A stretch of DNA of 23,280 bases from an uncultured Clostridia bacterium (GCA_947624455.1 CANQKL010000007.1:1-23280), one strand, 5' to 3'. Positions 8,916-16,963 are shown, counted from the first letter of the stretch. Numbers and translations are program-made. The notes: a model not told the origin generated them from the sequence alone.

Positions 8916-9060
8916 TTGTGGGGCTTAAAAAAGTCGCGCAGACCGGCGTCGGAACAAGCGTTGCATCGCTTGTTCCGATTTCTTCAAAATCGGAACAATG
9001 GCTCGCGCCGCTGTTCCTCCTTTTCCCCACAAAATCGGCTTCGCCGTTTTGCGGGGACCC
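8916..9060. repeat. nested palindromic element downstream of glgP
   Basis: This non-coding stretch holds overlapping inverted repeats. An 11-bp stem is at 8950-8960/8967-8977. A second 11-bp stem at 8971-8981/8987-8997 reuses the right arm of the first. A GGAACA/TGTTCC stem at 8992-8997/9012-9017 reuses the right arm of the second. A GC-rich hairpin follows at 9025-9056 with one mismatch and one bulge. The outer TTGTGGGG (8916-8923) can also pair with CCCCACAA (9025-9032). No gene is supported here. It could be a mobile palindromic repeat or a structured 3' untranslated region. Confidence 0.6.
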
Positions 9061-9142
9061 CATCTTTGCTGAAATTATTAATTTAAAGCAAAATTGGACG
9101 TTATGTAATCGCTTTACAAAAACTGAATAATTTATTAATGTA

Positions 9143-9180
9143 GAAAATTCGCCCTTACGAGCGAATTTTCTCATTTTTTT
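9143..9180 (+). terminator. rho-independent terminator for glgP
   Basis: A perfect 10-bp stem (9143-9152 with 9161-9170, 8-base loop) is followed by seven T at 9174-9180. It lies between the convergent glgP and SipL-like genes. The leftward side lacks a comparable T-run, so it mainly serves the plus strand. The sequence between 9060 and 9143 is plain AT-rich DNA with nothing recognised. Confidence 0.85.
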
Positions 9181-9209
9181 GCCCTTGCGCCATTTTTTAC
9201 AGCCCCAAG

Positions 9210-10730
9210 CTACCTGGGGATGACAAGGGCCCGACATGAGCCAAGCTCATCCTCGCTCTTGATATCGTTGGCGGAGAGCAGCTTTTCCCGGCTGATGTTG
9301 TAGTCCTTGGCTATTTCCCAAAGTGAACGCTGGCCGTTCATATAGCTGATGAGGATGGAGGGGGCCTCCCGAGGCTCCGCATCCTCCAATTTTACCGAGG
9401 TGACAAGGACGCGGTCCTGACTGGCTCGGGCCTGGGCGCTGAGCGCAGCCACGCCCCGAACCTCTATGGAGTTGCCGCCGGACAGGGAACAGCTCATGTC
9501 CCGCAGGCGGGCGGATACGGTGGGAACGCCGTCGTATTTGCCGCTGAGTACGTGGCGGAAATCCAGGGAGGCGCTGTGGCTGGCTGTGGGATAGTCCGGG
9601 TTGGCCGTGCGGTAGAGGATGTTCAAATCTACCGCCCCTTCCACTACCATATCGCCGTCCTCCTCATAGACTCGGTTTATTCGGGGACAGCCGTTGACGT
9701 CGTGGACAAGCTCGGCTTCGCCCGCTCCGGCGGGCAGGCGGATAGTCCCCTTTATGCCGCAGTCCTCGGCGTCCGAACGGCCCTGGACGCTGAGGGAAAG
9801 GGTCTGAGTTTCGCACACCAGCCGACCGCCGGGATAGTAAGCGTCGGTTATGGCGGTGCAGCTCTGGCTCCGGCGGCCCAAAACGCTGAAATACAGCATA
9901 GTCTCCACGTCAAGGCTCTGGCCGTCGCCGCTTTCCCCGACGCCAAGCTCCGTTTCCCAGCCTTGAACGTCGATGGTGCAGTCCACGGACATATCCTCTT
10001 CAAGGCCCTCCACGTTCACGACCTTGGTAAAGGGTATCTCGCCCTTGAAAAGGCGGATGCCGCCCTCGCAGGAATAGAGGACGCTCACCCCGAGAGTCCC
10101 CTTGACGATGGCTTTGCCACGGATAAGCTTTACCGCCCGATCCGTCACCCGCACCTCGTCGCGAAGTATCTCGGTTATCGGCCCCCGGTCGGGCAGGTCG
10201 AAGCTGTCGGTGACCGTCTCCTGGGCGCAGCCCCGAGCCTTGATGACCGAGCAGGAGATGTCGGCGGTCAAGACCTCGGCCCCCTCGATGGCGGTGGGCA
10301 GAGATAGGGACGCGCTGCTGTACACGGTTATGCGGCCGAGAAGCTCGCTGTGGACGGAAAGCTTGCGGCAGTTGGTCAGGTCATAGTTGACGGAGCTGAC
10401 CCGAACCTCGGACTGGACGGGCATGGAGTCCCGAACCCCGGGCGCGGAAAATATATTGGAAAACACAGCCCCGGTATTGATGGCCCTTACCTCCCGTCCG
10501 GGAGTGTCAGCCACGTACAGGATGTTGAAAAACACGTTCCCCGTCAGCAGCACCCGGTCGTTCTGGGGATCGCAGGCCGAGGTCGCGGCGTTGGCGGAAA
10601 TTTGAAGTATGCTCAGGATGTCCGGCATATTGTCCGGCACTATAAGGTCGCTTTCCGCGCCGAAGGCGTTTTCGCTTCGGCAGATCTCGCTGCTGAGCTC
10701 CAGCTCGGTGGTTGTAACTTTCAATTCCAT
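9210..10730 (-). CDS. SipL-like spore coat morphogenesis protein (DUF3794/SPOCS + LysM)
   Basis: A 506-residue protein with tandem DUF3794/SPOCS beta-rich domains (about 1-440) and a C-terminal LysM module (about 461-506, with NGQRSLWEIAKDYNI and LLSANDI). In Clostridioides difficile this architecture belongs to SipL, which binds SpoIVA through LysM and attaches the coat to the forespore membrane. Equivalence here is inference. The characteristic DLIVPDNMPDIL of DUF3794 proteins lies near residue 28. The start at 10730 is fixed by a perfect AAAGGAGG 8 bases upstream. The open frame to 10799 runs through the inverted repeat and is not credible as coding. It is the last gene behind rnf and the CPBP protease, and its ribosome binding site lies in a hairpin arm. 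Confidence 0.85.
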   Translation of the reverse strand: MELKVTTTELELSSEICRSENAFGAESDLIVPDNMPDILSILQISANAATSACDPQNDRVLLTGNVFFNILYVADTPGREVRAINTGAVFSNIFSAPGVRDSMPVQSEVRVSSVNYDLTNCRKLSVHSELLGRITVYSSASLSLPTAIEGAEVLTADISCSVIKARGCAQETVTDSFDLPDRGPITEILRDEVRVTDRAVKLIRGKAIVKGTLGVSVLYSCEGGIRLFKGEIPFTKVVNVEGLEEDMSVDCTIDVQGWETELGVGESGDGQSLDVETMLYFSVLGRRSQSCTAITDAYYPGGRLVCETQTLSLSVQGRSDAEDCGIKGTIRLPAGAGEAELVHDVNGCPRINRVYEEDGDMVVEGAVDLNILYRTANPDYPTASHSASLDFRHVLSGKYDGVPTVSARLRDMSCSLSGGNSIEVRGVAALSAQARASQDRVLVTSVKLEDAEPREAPSILISYMNGQRSLWEIAKDYNISREKLLSANDIKSEDELGSCRALVIPR

Positions 10731-10809
10731 AAAAAAAGCCTCCTTTTGCTTAAAGCACAGGGAAGTCGAACACCGTGCGCTTAATACATTTCTATGCAAA
10801 AGGAGGCTT
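10731..10809 (-). promoter_or_regulatory. terminator-like hairpin that contains the SipL-like gene's ribosome binding site
   Basis: A perfect 14-base inverted repeat (10736-10749 with 10796-10809) encloses about 46 bases. The loop itself contains a smaller imperfect hairpin (GCAC..GTGC). On the minus strand the second arm, GCAAAAGGAGGCTT, contains the AAAGGAGG Shine-Dalgarno and continues into a T-run of seven that abuts the ATG at 10730. The element can therefore act as a terminator after the CPBP gene, as an RBS-hiding hairpin, or as both. No separate promoter for the SipL-like gene was recognised. Confidence 0.65.
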
Positions 10810-10811
10810 GT

Positions 10812-11654
10812 TTATGCCGCTTTATTTACATTGCTTCTTGAGCCTATCCAAAGCAGACCTATAACGGTGAGGGCGGCTCCCGCCGCCGCGCCCGCCGCGG
10901 TCATTGCCGGACTGAGGTAGGCGAAGCTCTCGGTGATTAGGGCGGTGGCGTTGAACACCACATGGATGACGATGCCGGTGAGCAGGCTGCCCGTGCGGTA
11001 ATAGCACCAGCCGCAGGCCAGACCCACGAAAAACGCGAACACCGACTGGAACACAAGGGGGTGCGCCGCCGCGAAGATCAGGGAGCTGACGGCGATAGCC
11101 AAAACCGGCGGAAAGCCCCGCAGCAGCTCCCGCTGAACAAGGCCGCGAAAAAGTATCTCCTCAAATATCGGGGCGGCGAGCGTCACGCTGAGGAGGGACA
11201 GGACGAGGCCAAAAGGCGAAGCGGAGGCGGGACTCAGATCCGGCGCGCTTTGGGCCGACTCCCTCAGAAAGGGAACATAGCTTGAGACCACGGCGTAAGC
11301 GCTGACCAGCAGCCGGCAGCCAAGGGCCAAAACCACGGCTGGCAGTATGGGCGTGGCGGATATGGGCCGCAGACACAGCTCCGTTCCCAGCCTCCGCTCC
11401 CGCAGCACGCCCAAAGCCCAGTATACGGCCAAAGTCAAGGCTATGGATATGAGGGAGCAGACGAACAGGTTAGACACAACGGTCTTGTTGAATACCTGCC
11501 ACAGTACGGGGCCGGAGGAGACATAGGGCATGGCCCGAAGCATCCCCATAAATCCGGCCACAGCCTCGACCGCCGTCTGGACGGCGGCGTACACTGACAC
11601 GTATACAAGGCTCACAAACAGTACTCGGATTGCCTTTCCAAAGGTGGTGGGCAC
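10812..11654 (-). CDS. CPBP family intramembrane metalloprotease (CAAX/Abi type)
   Basis: A multi-pass membrane protein of about 280 residues. It carries the CPBP/CAAX-protease signature: the EEILFRG motif (Glu165, Glu166, Arg170), FAAAHP (His198) and HVVFN (His231, Asn235), which form the metal site in this family. About seven or eight hydrophobic segments are visible. Substrates are unknown; family members include Rce1-type, bacteriocin-immunity and housekeeping proteases. The start is set at GTG 11654 because GAGGTGAT, an 8-base match to the 16S rRNA tail, lies at canonical distance upstream. The GTG at 11663 would fall inside that site. It begins 13 bases after rnfB, so it is probably cotranscribed with rnf. 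Confidence 0.85.
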   Translation of the reverse strand: MPTTFGKAIRVLFVSLVYVSVYAAVQTAVEAVAGFMGMLRAMPYVSSGPVLWQVFNKTVVSNLFVCSLISIALTLAVYWALGVLRERRLGTELCLRPISATPILPAVVLALGCRLLVSAYAVVSSYVPFLRESAQSAPDLSPASASPFGLVLSLLSVTLAAPIFEEILFRGLVQRELLRGFPPVLAIAVSSLIFAAAHPLVFQSVFAFFVGLACGWCYYRTGSLLTGIVIHVVFNATALITESFAYLSPAMTAAGAAAGAALTVIGLLWIGSRSNVNKAA

Positions 11655-11667
11655 GGTTATCACCTCG

Positions 11668-12492
11668 TTATACAGCCTCGCCCTCGGCGGAGGCGGGAGC
11701 GTTTTCGTTGATAATTATGTGACGGGGACATTTTTCGACGCAAAGACCGCACTGGGTACACTTGGAGTAGTCGATAGAGGCCAGAGAATTGGCGACGGTG
11801 ATAGCGCCGGAGGGACAGGACTTTTCGCAGAGACGGCAGCCTATGCAGCCCACGGAGCATTTGTTCTTCATGGCGGGGCCTTTGTCGCAGGACTTACACT
11901 TTACGTATATCTTGTATTTCTTTGGCACCAGCTCGATTATGTGCTTGGGACACACGTTTTTGCAGCCGCCGCAGCCTATGCAGGAGTTTGAGTCGATGGT
12001 GGCCACGCCGTTCACGATGGATATGCCGCCCTCGCTACAGGCGTCGATACACTTGCCGTAGCCCAGGCAGCCGTAGGAACAGCCCTTTGGGCCGCCGCCC
12101 TGAAGCTTCGAGGCCGCGAGACAGTCGGCGACGCCGTAGTAGTCATAGCTGTCGGGTGCAACGTCGCGAACGCCGCTGCACATTACCACCGCCCGAACCG
12201 GCTCCACGTCGGTAGCTTCCACGCCCATTATCTCGGCGATGGCGTTGACGGCGGCCTGACCGCCCGCGCTGCACTTGTCGATAGGCGCGCCGTCGTTCAC
12301 AATGGCCGACGCGTAGGCCGAGCAGCCCGCGTAGCCGCAGCCGCCGCAGTTCGCGCCGGAAAGGCAGCCGGTTATTTTTTCGATCCGCTCGTCCACCTCC
12401 ACATGAAAGACCTTGGCGGCCACCGCCAGCAGCGCCCCAAGCGCAAGGCCCACCGCGCCGATGGCCAGAGCGGGAATAAGAATTTCAGTCAT
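11668..12492 (-). CDS. rnfB: Rnf complex ferredoxin subunit RnfB
   Basis: Carries electrons from reduced ferredoxin into the Rnf complex at the inner face of the membrane. The 274 residues contain an N-terminal membrane helix (about 3-28) and a 4Fe-4S domain with Cys49, Cys52, Cys57 and Cys74 in ANCGGCGYAGC. Several ferredoxin motifs follow: CLGYGKCIDAC, CIGCGGCKNVCP, CIGCRLCEKSCP and CTQCGLCVEKCP. The multi-cluster C-terminus is typical of clostridial RnfB. It is the last rnf gene, 13 bases after rnfA, with GGGAGGT upstream of the ATG. Confidence 0.96.
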   Translation of the reverse strand: MTEILIPALAIGAVGLALGALLAVAAKVFHVEVDERIEKITGCLSGANCGGCGYAGCSAYASAIVNDGAPIDKCSAGGQAAVNAIAEIMGVEATDVEPVRAVVMCSGVRDVAPDSYDYYGVADCLAASKLQGGGPKGCSYGCLGYGKCIDACSEGGISIVNGVATIDSNSCIGCGGCKNVCPKHIIELVPKKYKIYVKCKSCDKGPAMKNKCSVGCIGCRLCEKSCPSGAITVANSLASIDYSKCTQCGLCVEKCPRHIIINENAPASAEGEAV

Positions 12493-12505
12493 AAGAATAC
12501 CTCCC

Positions 12506-13099
12506 TTAGAAGTTGAAGCTCATTCCGGAAAAGCCCATGAAGGCCAGCGCCAAAAGTGACGCGCTCACAAGGGCGATGGGAAAGCCCTGGAAGGACTTGG
12601 GTATGTCGCTGAACTCCAGCCGCTCCCGCACTCCGGCGAAAAGCACTATCGCCAGCAGAAACCCCAGACCCGAGGCAAAGCCGTTGACCATGCTCTCGAT
12701 AAGGCCGTAGGGGGGATCCTGCTGAATGTTCAGCAGGGCCACGCCCAGCACCGCGCAGTTGGTGGTGATGAGGGGCAGATAGATGCCCAGGGCGCTGTAA
12801 AGGGACGGGATGTACTTTTGCAGGAACATTTCCACAAACTGAACCAGAGCCGCGATTATCACGATGAAGGCTATGGTCTGCATATATTCGATGCGCAGGG
12901 GGGCAAGGATGTAGTTCTGGCAGAGGTAGGTCATCATGGAGGCCAGAGTCATTACAAAGGTCACGGCCATGCCCATGCCGAGGGCGGTGTCCACCTTTTT
13001 GGACACTCCCAGGAAGGGGCAGATGCCCAGGAACTTCACCAGAACGAAGTTCTGGACGAAAATAGCCGTCAGGGATATGGCTAAAAGCTTTGCGATCAT
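12506..13099 (-). CDS. rnfA: Rnf complex membrane subunit RnfA
   Basis: An integral membrane subunit of the ion-pumping ferredoxin:NAD+ oxidoreductase. The 197 residues have six predicted transmembrane helices. The start shows the conserved QNFVLVKFLGICPFLG, in which the Cys is known from RnfA/NqrE to help bind a membrane-embedded iron-sulfur centre, and TTNCAVLGVAL supplies the partner Cys. It is homologous to rnfE in the same operon, with opposite predicted topology. Its ATG overlaps the rnfE stop (ATGA), and GGGGAGGT lies upstream, indicating translational coupling. Confidence 0.96.
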   Translation of the reverse strand: MIAKLLAISLTAIFVQNFVLVKFLGICPFLGVSKKVDTALGMGMAVTFVMTLASMMTYLCQNYILAPLRIEYMQTIAFIVIIAALVQFVEMFLQKYIPSLYSALGIYLPLITTNCAVLGVALLNIQQDPPYGLIESMVNGFASGLGFLLAIVLFAGVRERLEFSDIPKSFQGFPIALVSASLLALAFMGFSGMSFNF

Positions 13100-13698
13100 G
13101 ACTTTTTACCTCCCCTTCTGTTTTTTATGACGTTCATCACTCCAAGGATAAGCCCCAGGGTCAGGAAGCCGCCGGGGGGCAGTATCATTACCGTGGCGGG
13201 GGCGGAGATGCCCAAGGGATAGCCCAGGATTGTACCGGCGCCCAGTATCTCGCGGATGGCGGAGATCAGGCTGAGGGCCATTGTGAAGCCCAGACCCATA
13301 CCAAGGCCGTCAACCGCGCTCTTTACCACGCCATTCTTGGAGGCGAAGGCCTCGGCCCGGGCGAGGATTATGCAGTTGACCACGATAAGGGGAATGAATA
13401 TGCCCAAGGAGTCGCTGAGACTGGGCAAAAAGGCTTGAAGCAGCAGGTCTATCACCGTTACGAAGGTGGCGATTATGGCCACATAGGCGGCTATGCGCAC
13501 CTTGGAGGGAATGAGCCTGCGCAGCAGGGAGATCATGATGTTGCTGAGCGTCAGCACCACTGTCGCGCTCAGGCCCATGCCAATGCCGTTGGCAAGGGAG
13601 GTGGTCACCGCCAGCGTGGGACACATACCTATGAGCTGCACAAAGGTTGGATTCTCGTCAAACAGTCCGTTTTTAAAGGTTTTAAGCAGATCGCTCAT
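13096..13698 (-). CDS. rnfE: Rnf complex membrane subunit RnfE
   Basis: An integral membrane subunit, pseudo-symmetric partner of RnfA, of about 200 residues and six hydrophobic segments. Conserved NPTFVQLIGMCPTLAVT carries the Cys that pairs with the RnfA cysteines, and IVVNCIILARAEAFA carries the second. The ATG at 13698 is used, sharing one base with the rnfG TGA. A GTG at 13701 (GTGA overlap) is equally well spaced from the GGAGG and cannot be excluded. It ends in an ATGA overlap with rnfA. Confidence 0.95.
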   Translation of the reverse strand: MSDLLKTFKNGLFDENPTFVQLIGMCPTLAVTTSLANGIGMGLSATVVLTLSNIMISLLRRLIPSKVRIAAYVAIIATFVTVIDLLLQAFLPSLSDSLGIFIPLIVVNCIILARAEAFASKNGVVKSAVDGLGMGLGFTMALSLISAIREILGAGTILGYPLGISAPATVMILPPGGFLTLGLILGVMNVIKNRRGGKKS

Positions 13699-14273
13699 CA
13701 CTGGACACCTCCCTGGGCTTCAATATATTCGGTAAGGGCCTGATTCAGGCTTTCACAGGCTTTGTCCACGCCCGCCGCCACGGCTCGGGACGTTATGGTG
13801 GCCCCGGTTATGGCGTTGATCTCGTTTTCGCCGTTGGCTCCGCCGCCCTTCACCACTGTGACGGGTACCTGGAGTCCGGCAAACTGGCTCTTGAATTCGT
13901 CCTTGACGCAGTTGGCCCCGAGTCCGGCCGTCTCGCTGTTACTGAGGATCTCTATGCCGGAGAGCCGGAACTGGTTCTTGCCGTCCACGCCAACCATCAT
14001 TTCAATGTCGCCGCCGTAGCCGGGGGAGGAGGCGTTCAGGCAGAAGCCCACGGCCTCGCCGTTGGCGTCAAGGCCCATGAATATGTCCTCGTGACCGTCA
14101 AACTCCTCAAAAGTCTCGGCCTCGGGGAGCAGGGCGCGCATTGCGCTTTGACGCTTTTCCTCCTTGGCCGCGGCGATGCGTTCCACGGTGAGGGAATTTA
14201 CCCCGCCCAGCAGAGCCGCCGCGATAAAGGTTATGGCGCAGAGAGTGCCGGCCAGCCTTATAAAGTCTTTCAT
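13698..14273 (-). CDS. rnfG: Rnf complex flavoprotein subunit RnfG
   Basis: An outward-facing flavoprotein of the Rnf complex, 191 residues. One N-terminal membrane helix (about 7-27) is followed by an FMN_bind domain. SETAGLGA and NAITGATITSRAV are visible; the TGATIT motif, with Thr161, is the expected site of covalent FMN attachment. Its ATG overlaps the rnfD stop (ATGA), with AAAGGAGG upstream. Known Rnf biology requires ApbE flavin transferase to load the FMN; no apbE is present in this window. Confidence 0.95.
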   Translation of the reverse strand: MKDFIRLAGTLCAITFIAAALLGGVNSLTVERIAAAKEEKRQSAMRALLPEAETFEEFDGHEDIFMGLDANGEAVGFCLNASSPGYGGDIEMMVGVDGKNQFRLSGIEILSNSETAGLGANCVKDEFKSQFAGLQVPVTVVKGGGANGENEINAITGATITSRAVAAGVDKACESLNQALTEYIEAQGGVQ

Positions 14274-15250
14274 TTCGCTTTTGCCTCCTTTACCGCGCCG
14301 AATACTCTGGGCTTAGTCCATCTGTCCAAAAGCGGGGTCAGCACGTTCATCAGCATTATGGCGTAGGTGACGCCCTCGGGATAGCCGCCAAAGAGCCTTA
14401 TGACGCTGGTTATGGCTCCGCAGCCTATTCCGTAGTTTATCTGGCCCCATTTGGTAGTGGGCGAGGTGGCGTAGTCGGTGGCCATGAAGATGGCCCCCAG
14501 CATTACGCCGCCGGTGAGTACGGCCAGCAGCGGCTGGCCCTGGAGGGCCGGATTTTTGCCAGGAATAAAGCTCATGGCCGCTACAGTGAGTATGTAGGCC
14601 AGAGGTATGCGCAGGTTGATCACCCGGCGGATAAGCAGATAAACGCCGCCCAGCAATAGGGCCGCGGCGCAGGTCTCGCCCAGGCTGCCGCCCATGGCGC
14701 CGCCGTCGTTCATCCTGCCCAGAAAAGCGTTGAGCAGGCTGGGCATCTCCCCGTGAAATTCAGTGGAGAGGGGCGTGGCCGAGGTGACCGCGTCAGTCTC
14801 GAATATGCCCACCCGGCCCGAGGCCCAGTTGGTAATGTGGGTGGGGAAGGCCGCCAGCAGGAAGGCCCGGCCCGCCAGCGCGGGGTTCATAAAGTTCTGA
14901 CCAAGGCCGCCGAAAAGCTGCTTGGCTATTACTATGGCCACAAAAGCGCCGATGATCACCATTGGATAGGGCGTGGTGACGGGCAGGGTGTAGGCCAGCA
15001 GCATACCGGTCACAACGGCGCTGTAATCGCTGACGGTGATCTTTTTCTTTGCCGCCAGCTCGTACAGAACCTCGAAGCCCACGCAGCTCGCCACGCTGAC
15101 GAGGATCACCGCCAACGCCCTTTGGCCGAAAAAGAACACCGAGGCAAAGGCCGCTGGCATCAGAGCCAGTATCACGTCCAGCATGGTGTCGCTGATAGAT
15201 TCGCGGCCCCGAATATGGGGCGACGAGGACACAGTAAGACGGTTTTCCAT
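14270..15250 (-). CDS. rnfD: Rnf complex membrane flavoprotein subunit RnfD
   Basis: A polytopic membrane subunit of 326 residues, thought to form part of the ion path and homologous to NqrB. The flavin attachment segment is visible as DAVTSATPL (about 153-161), with Thr159 the likely FMN-linked residue (inference from family). MNPALAGRAFLLAAFP and MATDYATSPTT are further family marks. The ATG directly abuts the rnfC TAA stop and is preceded by AAAAGGAGG. The end overlaps rnfG by four bases. Confidence 0.96.
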   Translation of the reverse strand: MENRLTVSSSPHIRGRESISDTMLDVILALMPAAFASVFFFGQRALAVILVSVASCVGFEVLYELAAKKKITVSDYSAVVTGMLLAYTLPVTTPYPMVIIGAFVAIVIAKQLFGGLGQNFMNPALAGRAFLLAAFPTHITNWASGRVGIFETDAVTSATPLSTEFHGEMPSLLNAFLGRMNDGGAMGGSLGETCAAALLLGGVYLLIRRVINLRIPLAYILTVAAMSFIPGKNPALQGQPLLAVLTGGVMLGAIFMATDYATSPTTKWGQINYGIGCGAITSVIRLFGGYPEGVTYAIMLMNVLTPLLDRWTKPRVFGAVKEAKAK

Positions 15251-16591
15251 TTACTTTACCTCCTTTTGCGCGGCTTGACGGGCGCGTATGATGCCCATGA
15301 CCTCCTGCTTGCCCCGGCGAATATCCTGTACCAGGTGCCGCTTTGCCGGACACTCGAAGCTGCAGCAGCCACATTCGATGCAGGCGGTGATATTGTATTT
15401 TTCGCAGCTCTCGTAATCCTCCATCCGGCTGAACTTGGAGATATACAGCGGCATAAGCCCCATGGGACAATGCTCCACGCACCTTCCGCAGCGGAAGCAC
15501 GACCCCTCCTCGGGAAGCTGGGCCTCCTTTTCGGTGAGGCAGAGGATGGCGCTGCTGCCCTTGATGATAGGCACGTCCAGCCGGAACTGAGCCTGACCCA
15601 TTATGGGGCCGCCCATTATGACCTTTTTAGGCTCCACGGCAAAGCCCCCGGCCTTTTCGATGATGTAATCTACCGGAGTGCCAATGCGAACCCGGTAATT
15701 GCAGGGGTCGGCTATGGCTCCGCCCACCAGGGTGACAATGCGCCTGGTAAGGGGCAGGCCGTACATAAAGCAACGGGCTATGGCGGTGCAGGTGTCCACA
15801 TTCACCACCACCACGCCCACGTCGGCGGGCAGACCGCCCAGGGGGACCTTGCGCCTGGTCACCGCGTAGATGAGCTGCTTTTCGCCGCCCTGGGGGTATT
15901 TCTTTTTCAAGGTGTCAACGGTTATGCCCTCCTTGGCGCACTGACCCTCCAACAGGGAAATGGCGTCGGGCTTGTTCTCCTCGATGGCGATGTGGCCGTT
16001 GGTTATGCCGAAGCGGTAAAGAATGATCTTCAGGCCCAGAACCAGCTCCTCGGGAGTTTCCAGCATTACCCGGTGGTCGCTGGTGAGATAAGGCTCGCAC
16101 TCGGCCCCGTTGACTATGACGGTGTCGATCTTCTTGTCCGGCGGAGGGCTGAGCTTTACGTGGGTGGGAAAGGTAGCCCCGCCCATGCCGACCACGCCAG
16201 CCTCCCGCACCAGGGCGGGGATGTCGTCAGGCTTGACGCTCTTGTAGTCCAGAGGCTTTATGGAGGGGTCAAGCTCGTCGGTAAAGTCGTTCTGGACGAT
16301 GATAGAATCCACCGTCTGCCCGTTAGGCACGGGCCGCGGCTCGATGGCGGTGACCGTGCCGGAAACGGAGGAGTGGATAGGGGCCGAGACAAAGGCCGGG
16401 CTGTCGGCTATCTTTGTACCCCGGTACACGCGGTCGCCCTTTTTTACAAGGGGAGCGCAGGGGGCGCCAATGTGCTGGGACAGGGGAAAAACCAGAAATT
16501 CCGGCTGCTCCAGCTCCCGTATTTCCTTCATACAGGTATGCTCCTTGTTGTCCTTTGGATGGACGCCGCCCTTAAAGGTCAGTTTTGGCAT
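15251..16591 (-). CDS. rnfC: Rnf complex NADH-binding subunit RnfC
   Basis: A peripheral cytoplasmic subunit where NAD+ is reduced. The 446 residues begin with the barrel-sandwich-like region (TFKGGVHP near the start). A nucleotide/FMN-binding region has VVGMGGATFPTHVKL and NGAECEPYLTSDHRVML. Two 4Fe-4S motifs lie near the C-terminus, CFRCGRCVEHCP (about 360-371) and CIECGCCSFECP (about 404-415). The ATG at 16591 is preferred because AAAGGA lies 8 bases upstream. An ATG two codons earlier, at 16597, abuts that site. It heads the operon. Confidence 0.96.
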   Translation of the reverse strand: MPKLTFKGGVHPKDNKEHTCMKEIRELEQPEFLVFPLSQHIGAPCAPLVKKGDRVYRGTKIADSPAFVSAPIHSSVSGTVTAIEPRPVPNGQTVDSIIVQNDFTDELDPSIKPLDYKSVKPDDIPALVREAGVVGMGGATFPTHVKLSPPPDKKIDTVIVNGAECEPYLTSDHRVMLETPEELVLGLKIILYRFGITNGHIAIEENKPDAISLLEGQCAKEGITVDTLKKKYPQGGEKQLIYAVTRRKVPLGGLPADVGVVVVNVDTCTAIARCFMYGLPLTRRIVTLVGGAIADPCNYRVRIGTPVDYIIEKAGGFAVEPKKVIMGGPIMGQAQFRLDVPIIKGSSAILCLTEKEAQLPEEGSCFRCGRCVEHCPMGLMPLYISKFSRMEDYESCEKYNITACIECGCCSFECPAKRHLVQDIRRGKQEVMGIIRARQAAQKEVK

Positions 16592-16674
16592 TTCCATCTT
16601 CCTTTCGCAAAAAAATAGTTCACAAAAATTTTATTACAATTTTATTCGGTTTATTATTTATAATTTAAAGCCGC

Positions 16675-16705
16675 GCCCCGGGCCGCCCCGGGGCCTTTGG
16701 GCGGC
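16675..16705 (-). promoter_or_regulatory. GC-only alternative hairpins in the rnf leader
   Basis: A perfect 8-bp stem of only G and C (16675-16682 with 16687-16694, four-base loop) overlaps a second possible 7-bp stem (16682-16688 with 16699-16705), so the two cannot form together. They lie in the leader between the proposed rnf promoter and rnfC, in otherwise AT-rich sequence. Neither is followed by a convincing T-run. A role is not known. Confidence 0.45.
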
Positions 16706-16726
16706 TAAAAATAATGCGCCAGCTTT

Positions 16727-16755
16727 ATTTTATCACAAAAAAAGCTGAAAATCAA
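16727..16755 (-). promoter_or_regulatory. candidate sigma-A promoter for the rnf operon
   Basis: On the minus strand TTGATT (16750-16755) and TAAAAT (16727-16732) have a 17-base spacer. It would give a leader of about 130 bases before rnfC. It is the best-spaced pair I found in this region, but the -35 matches consensus at only four of six positions. Confidence 0.45.
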
Positions 16756-16839
16756 GAGCTTTTTACGTTTTATGTCACTTTTGGGGCCTCAAAAAAATTC
16801 CCGTGGGGAAAAATTTTTGATATTTTTGAGAAAAAACTA

Positions 16840-16868
16840 TTGACAAATATTTCGCCCTGTGCTATAAT
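16840..16868 (+). promoter_or_regulatory. perfect consensus promoter for tRNA-Ala
   Basis: TTGACA (16840-16845) and TATAAT (16863-16868) with a 17-base spacer match the sigma-A consensus exactly. Transcription would begin a few bases before the mature tRNA 5' end at 16882. Confidence 0.9.
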
Positions 16869-16881
16869 GGTCAAGTCAGTC

Positions 16882-16957
<76 letters not shown>

Positions 16958-16963
16958 CAGAAG

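Noticed and set aside
10814..10864. Short plus-strand frame with a perfect AAAAGGAGG and ATG
   Set aside because: The Shine-Dalgarno here is the mirror image of the minus-strand site created by the inverted repeat. The frame has only 16 codons and lies antisense to the end of the CPBP gene.
14753..16618. 621-codon open frame antisense to rnfC/rnfD
   Set aside because: It lies opposite two unmistakable Rnf genes and has low-complexity His/Gly/Ala-rich composition typical of shadow frames.
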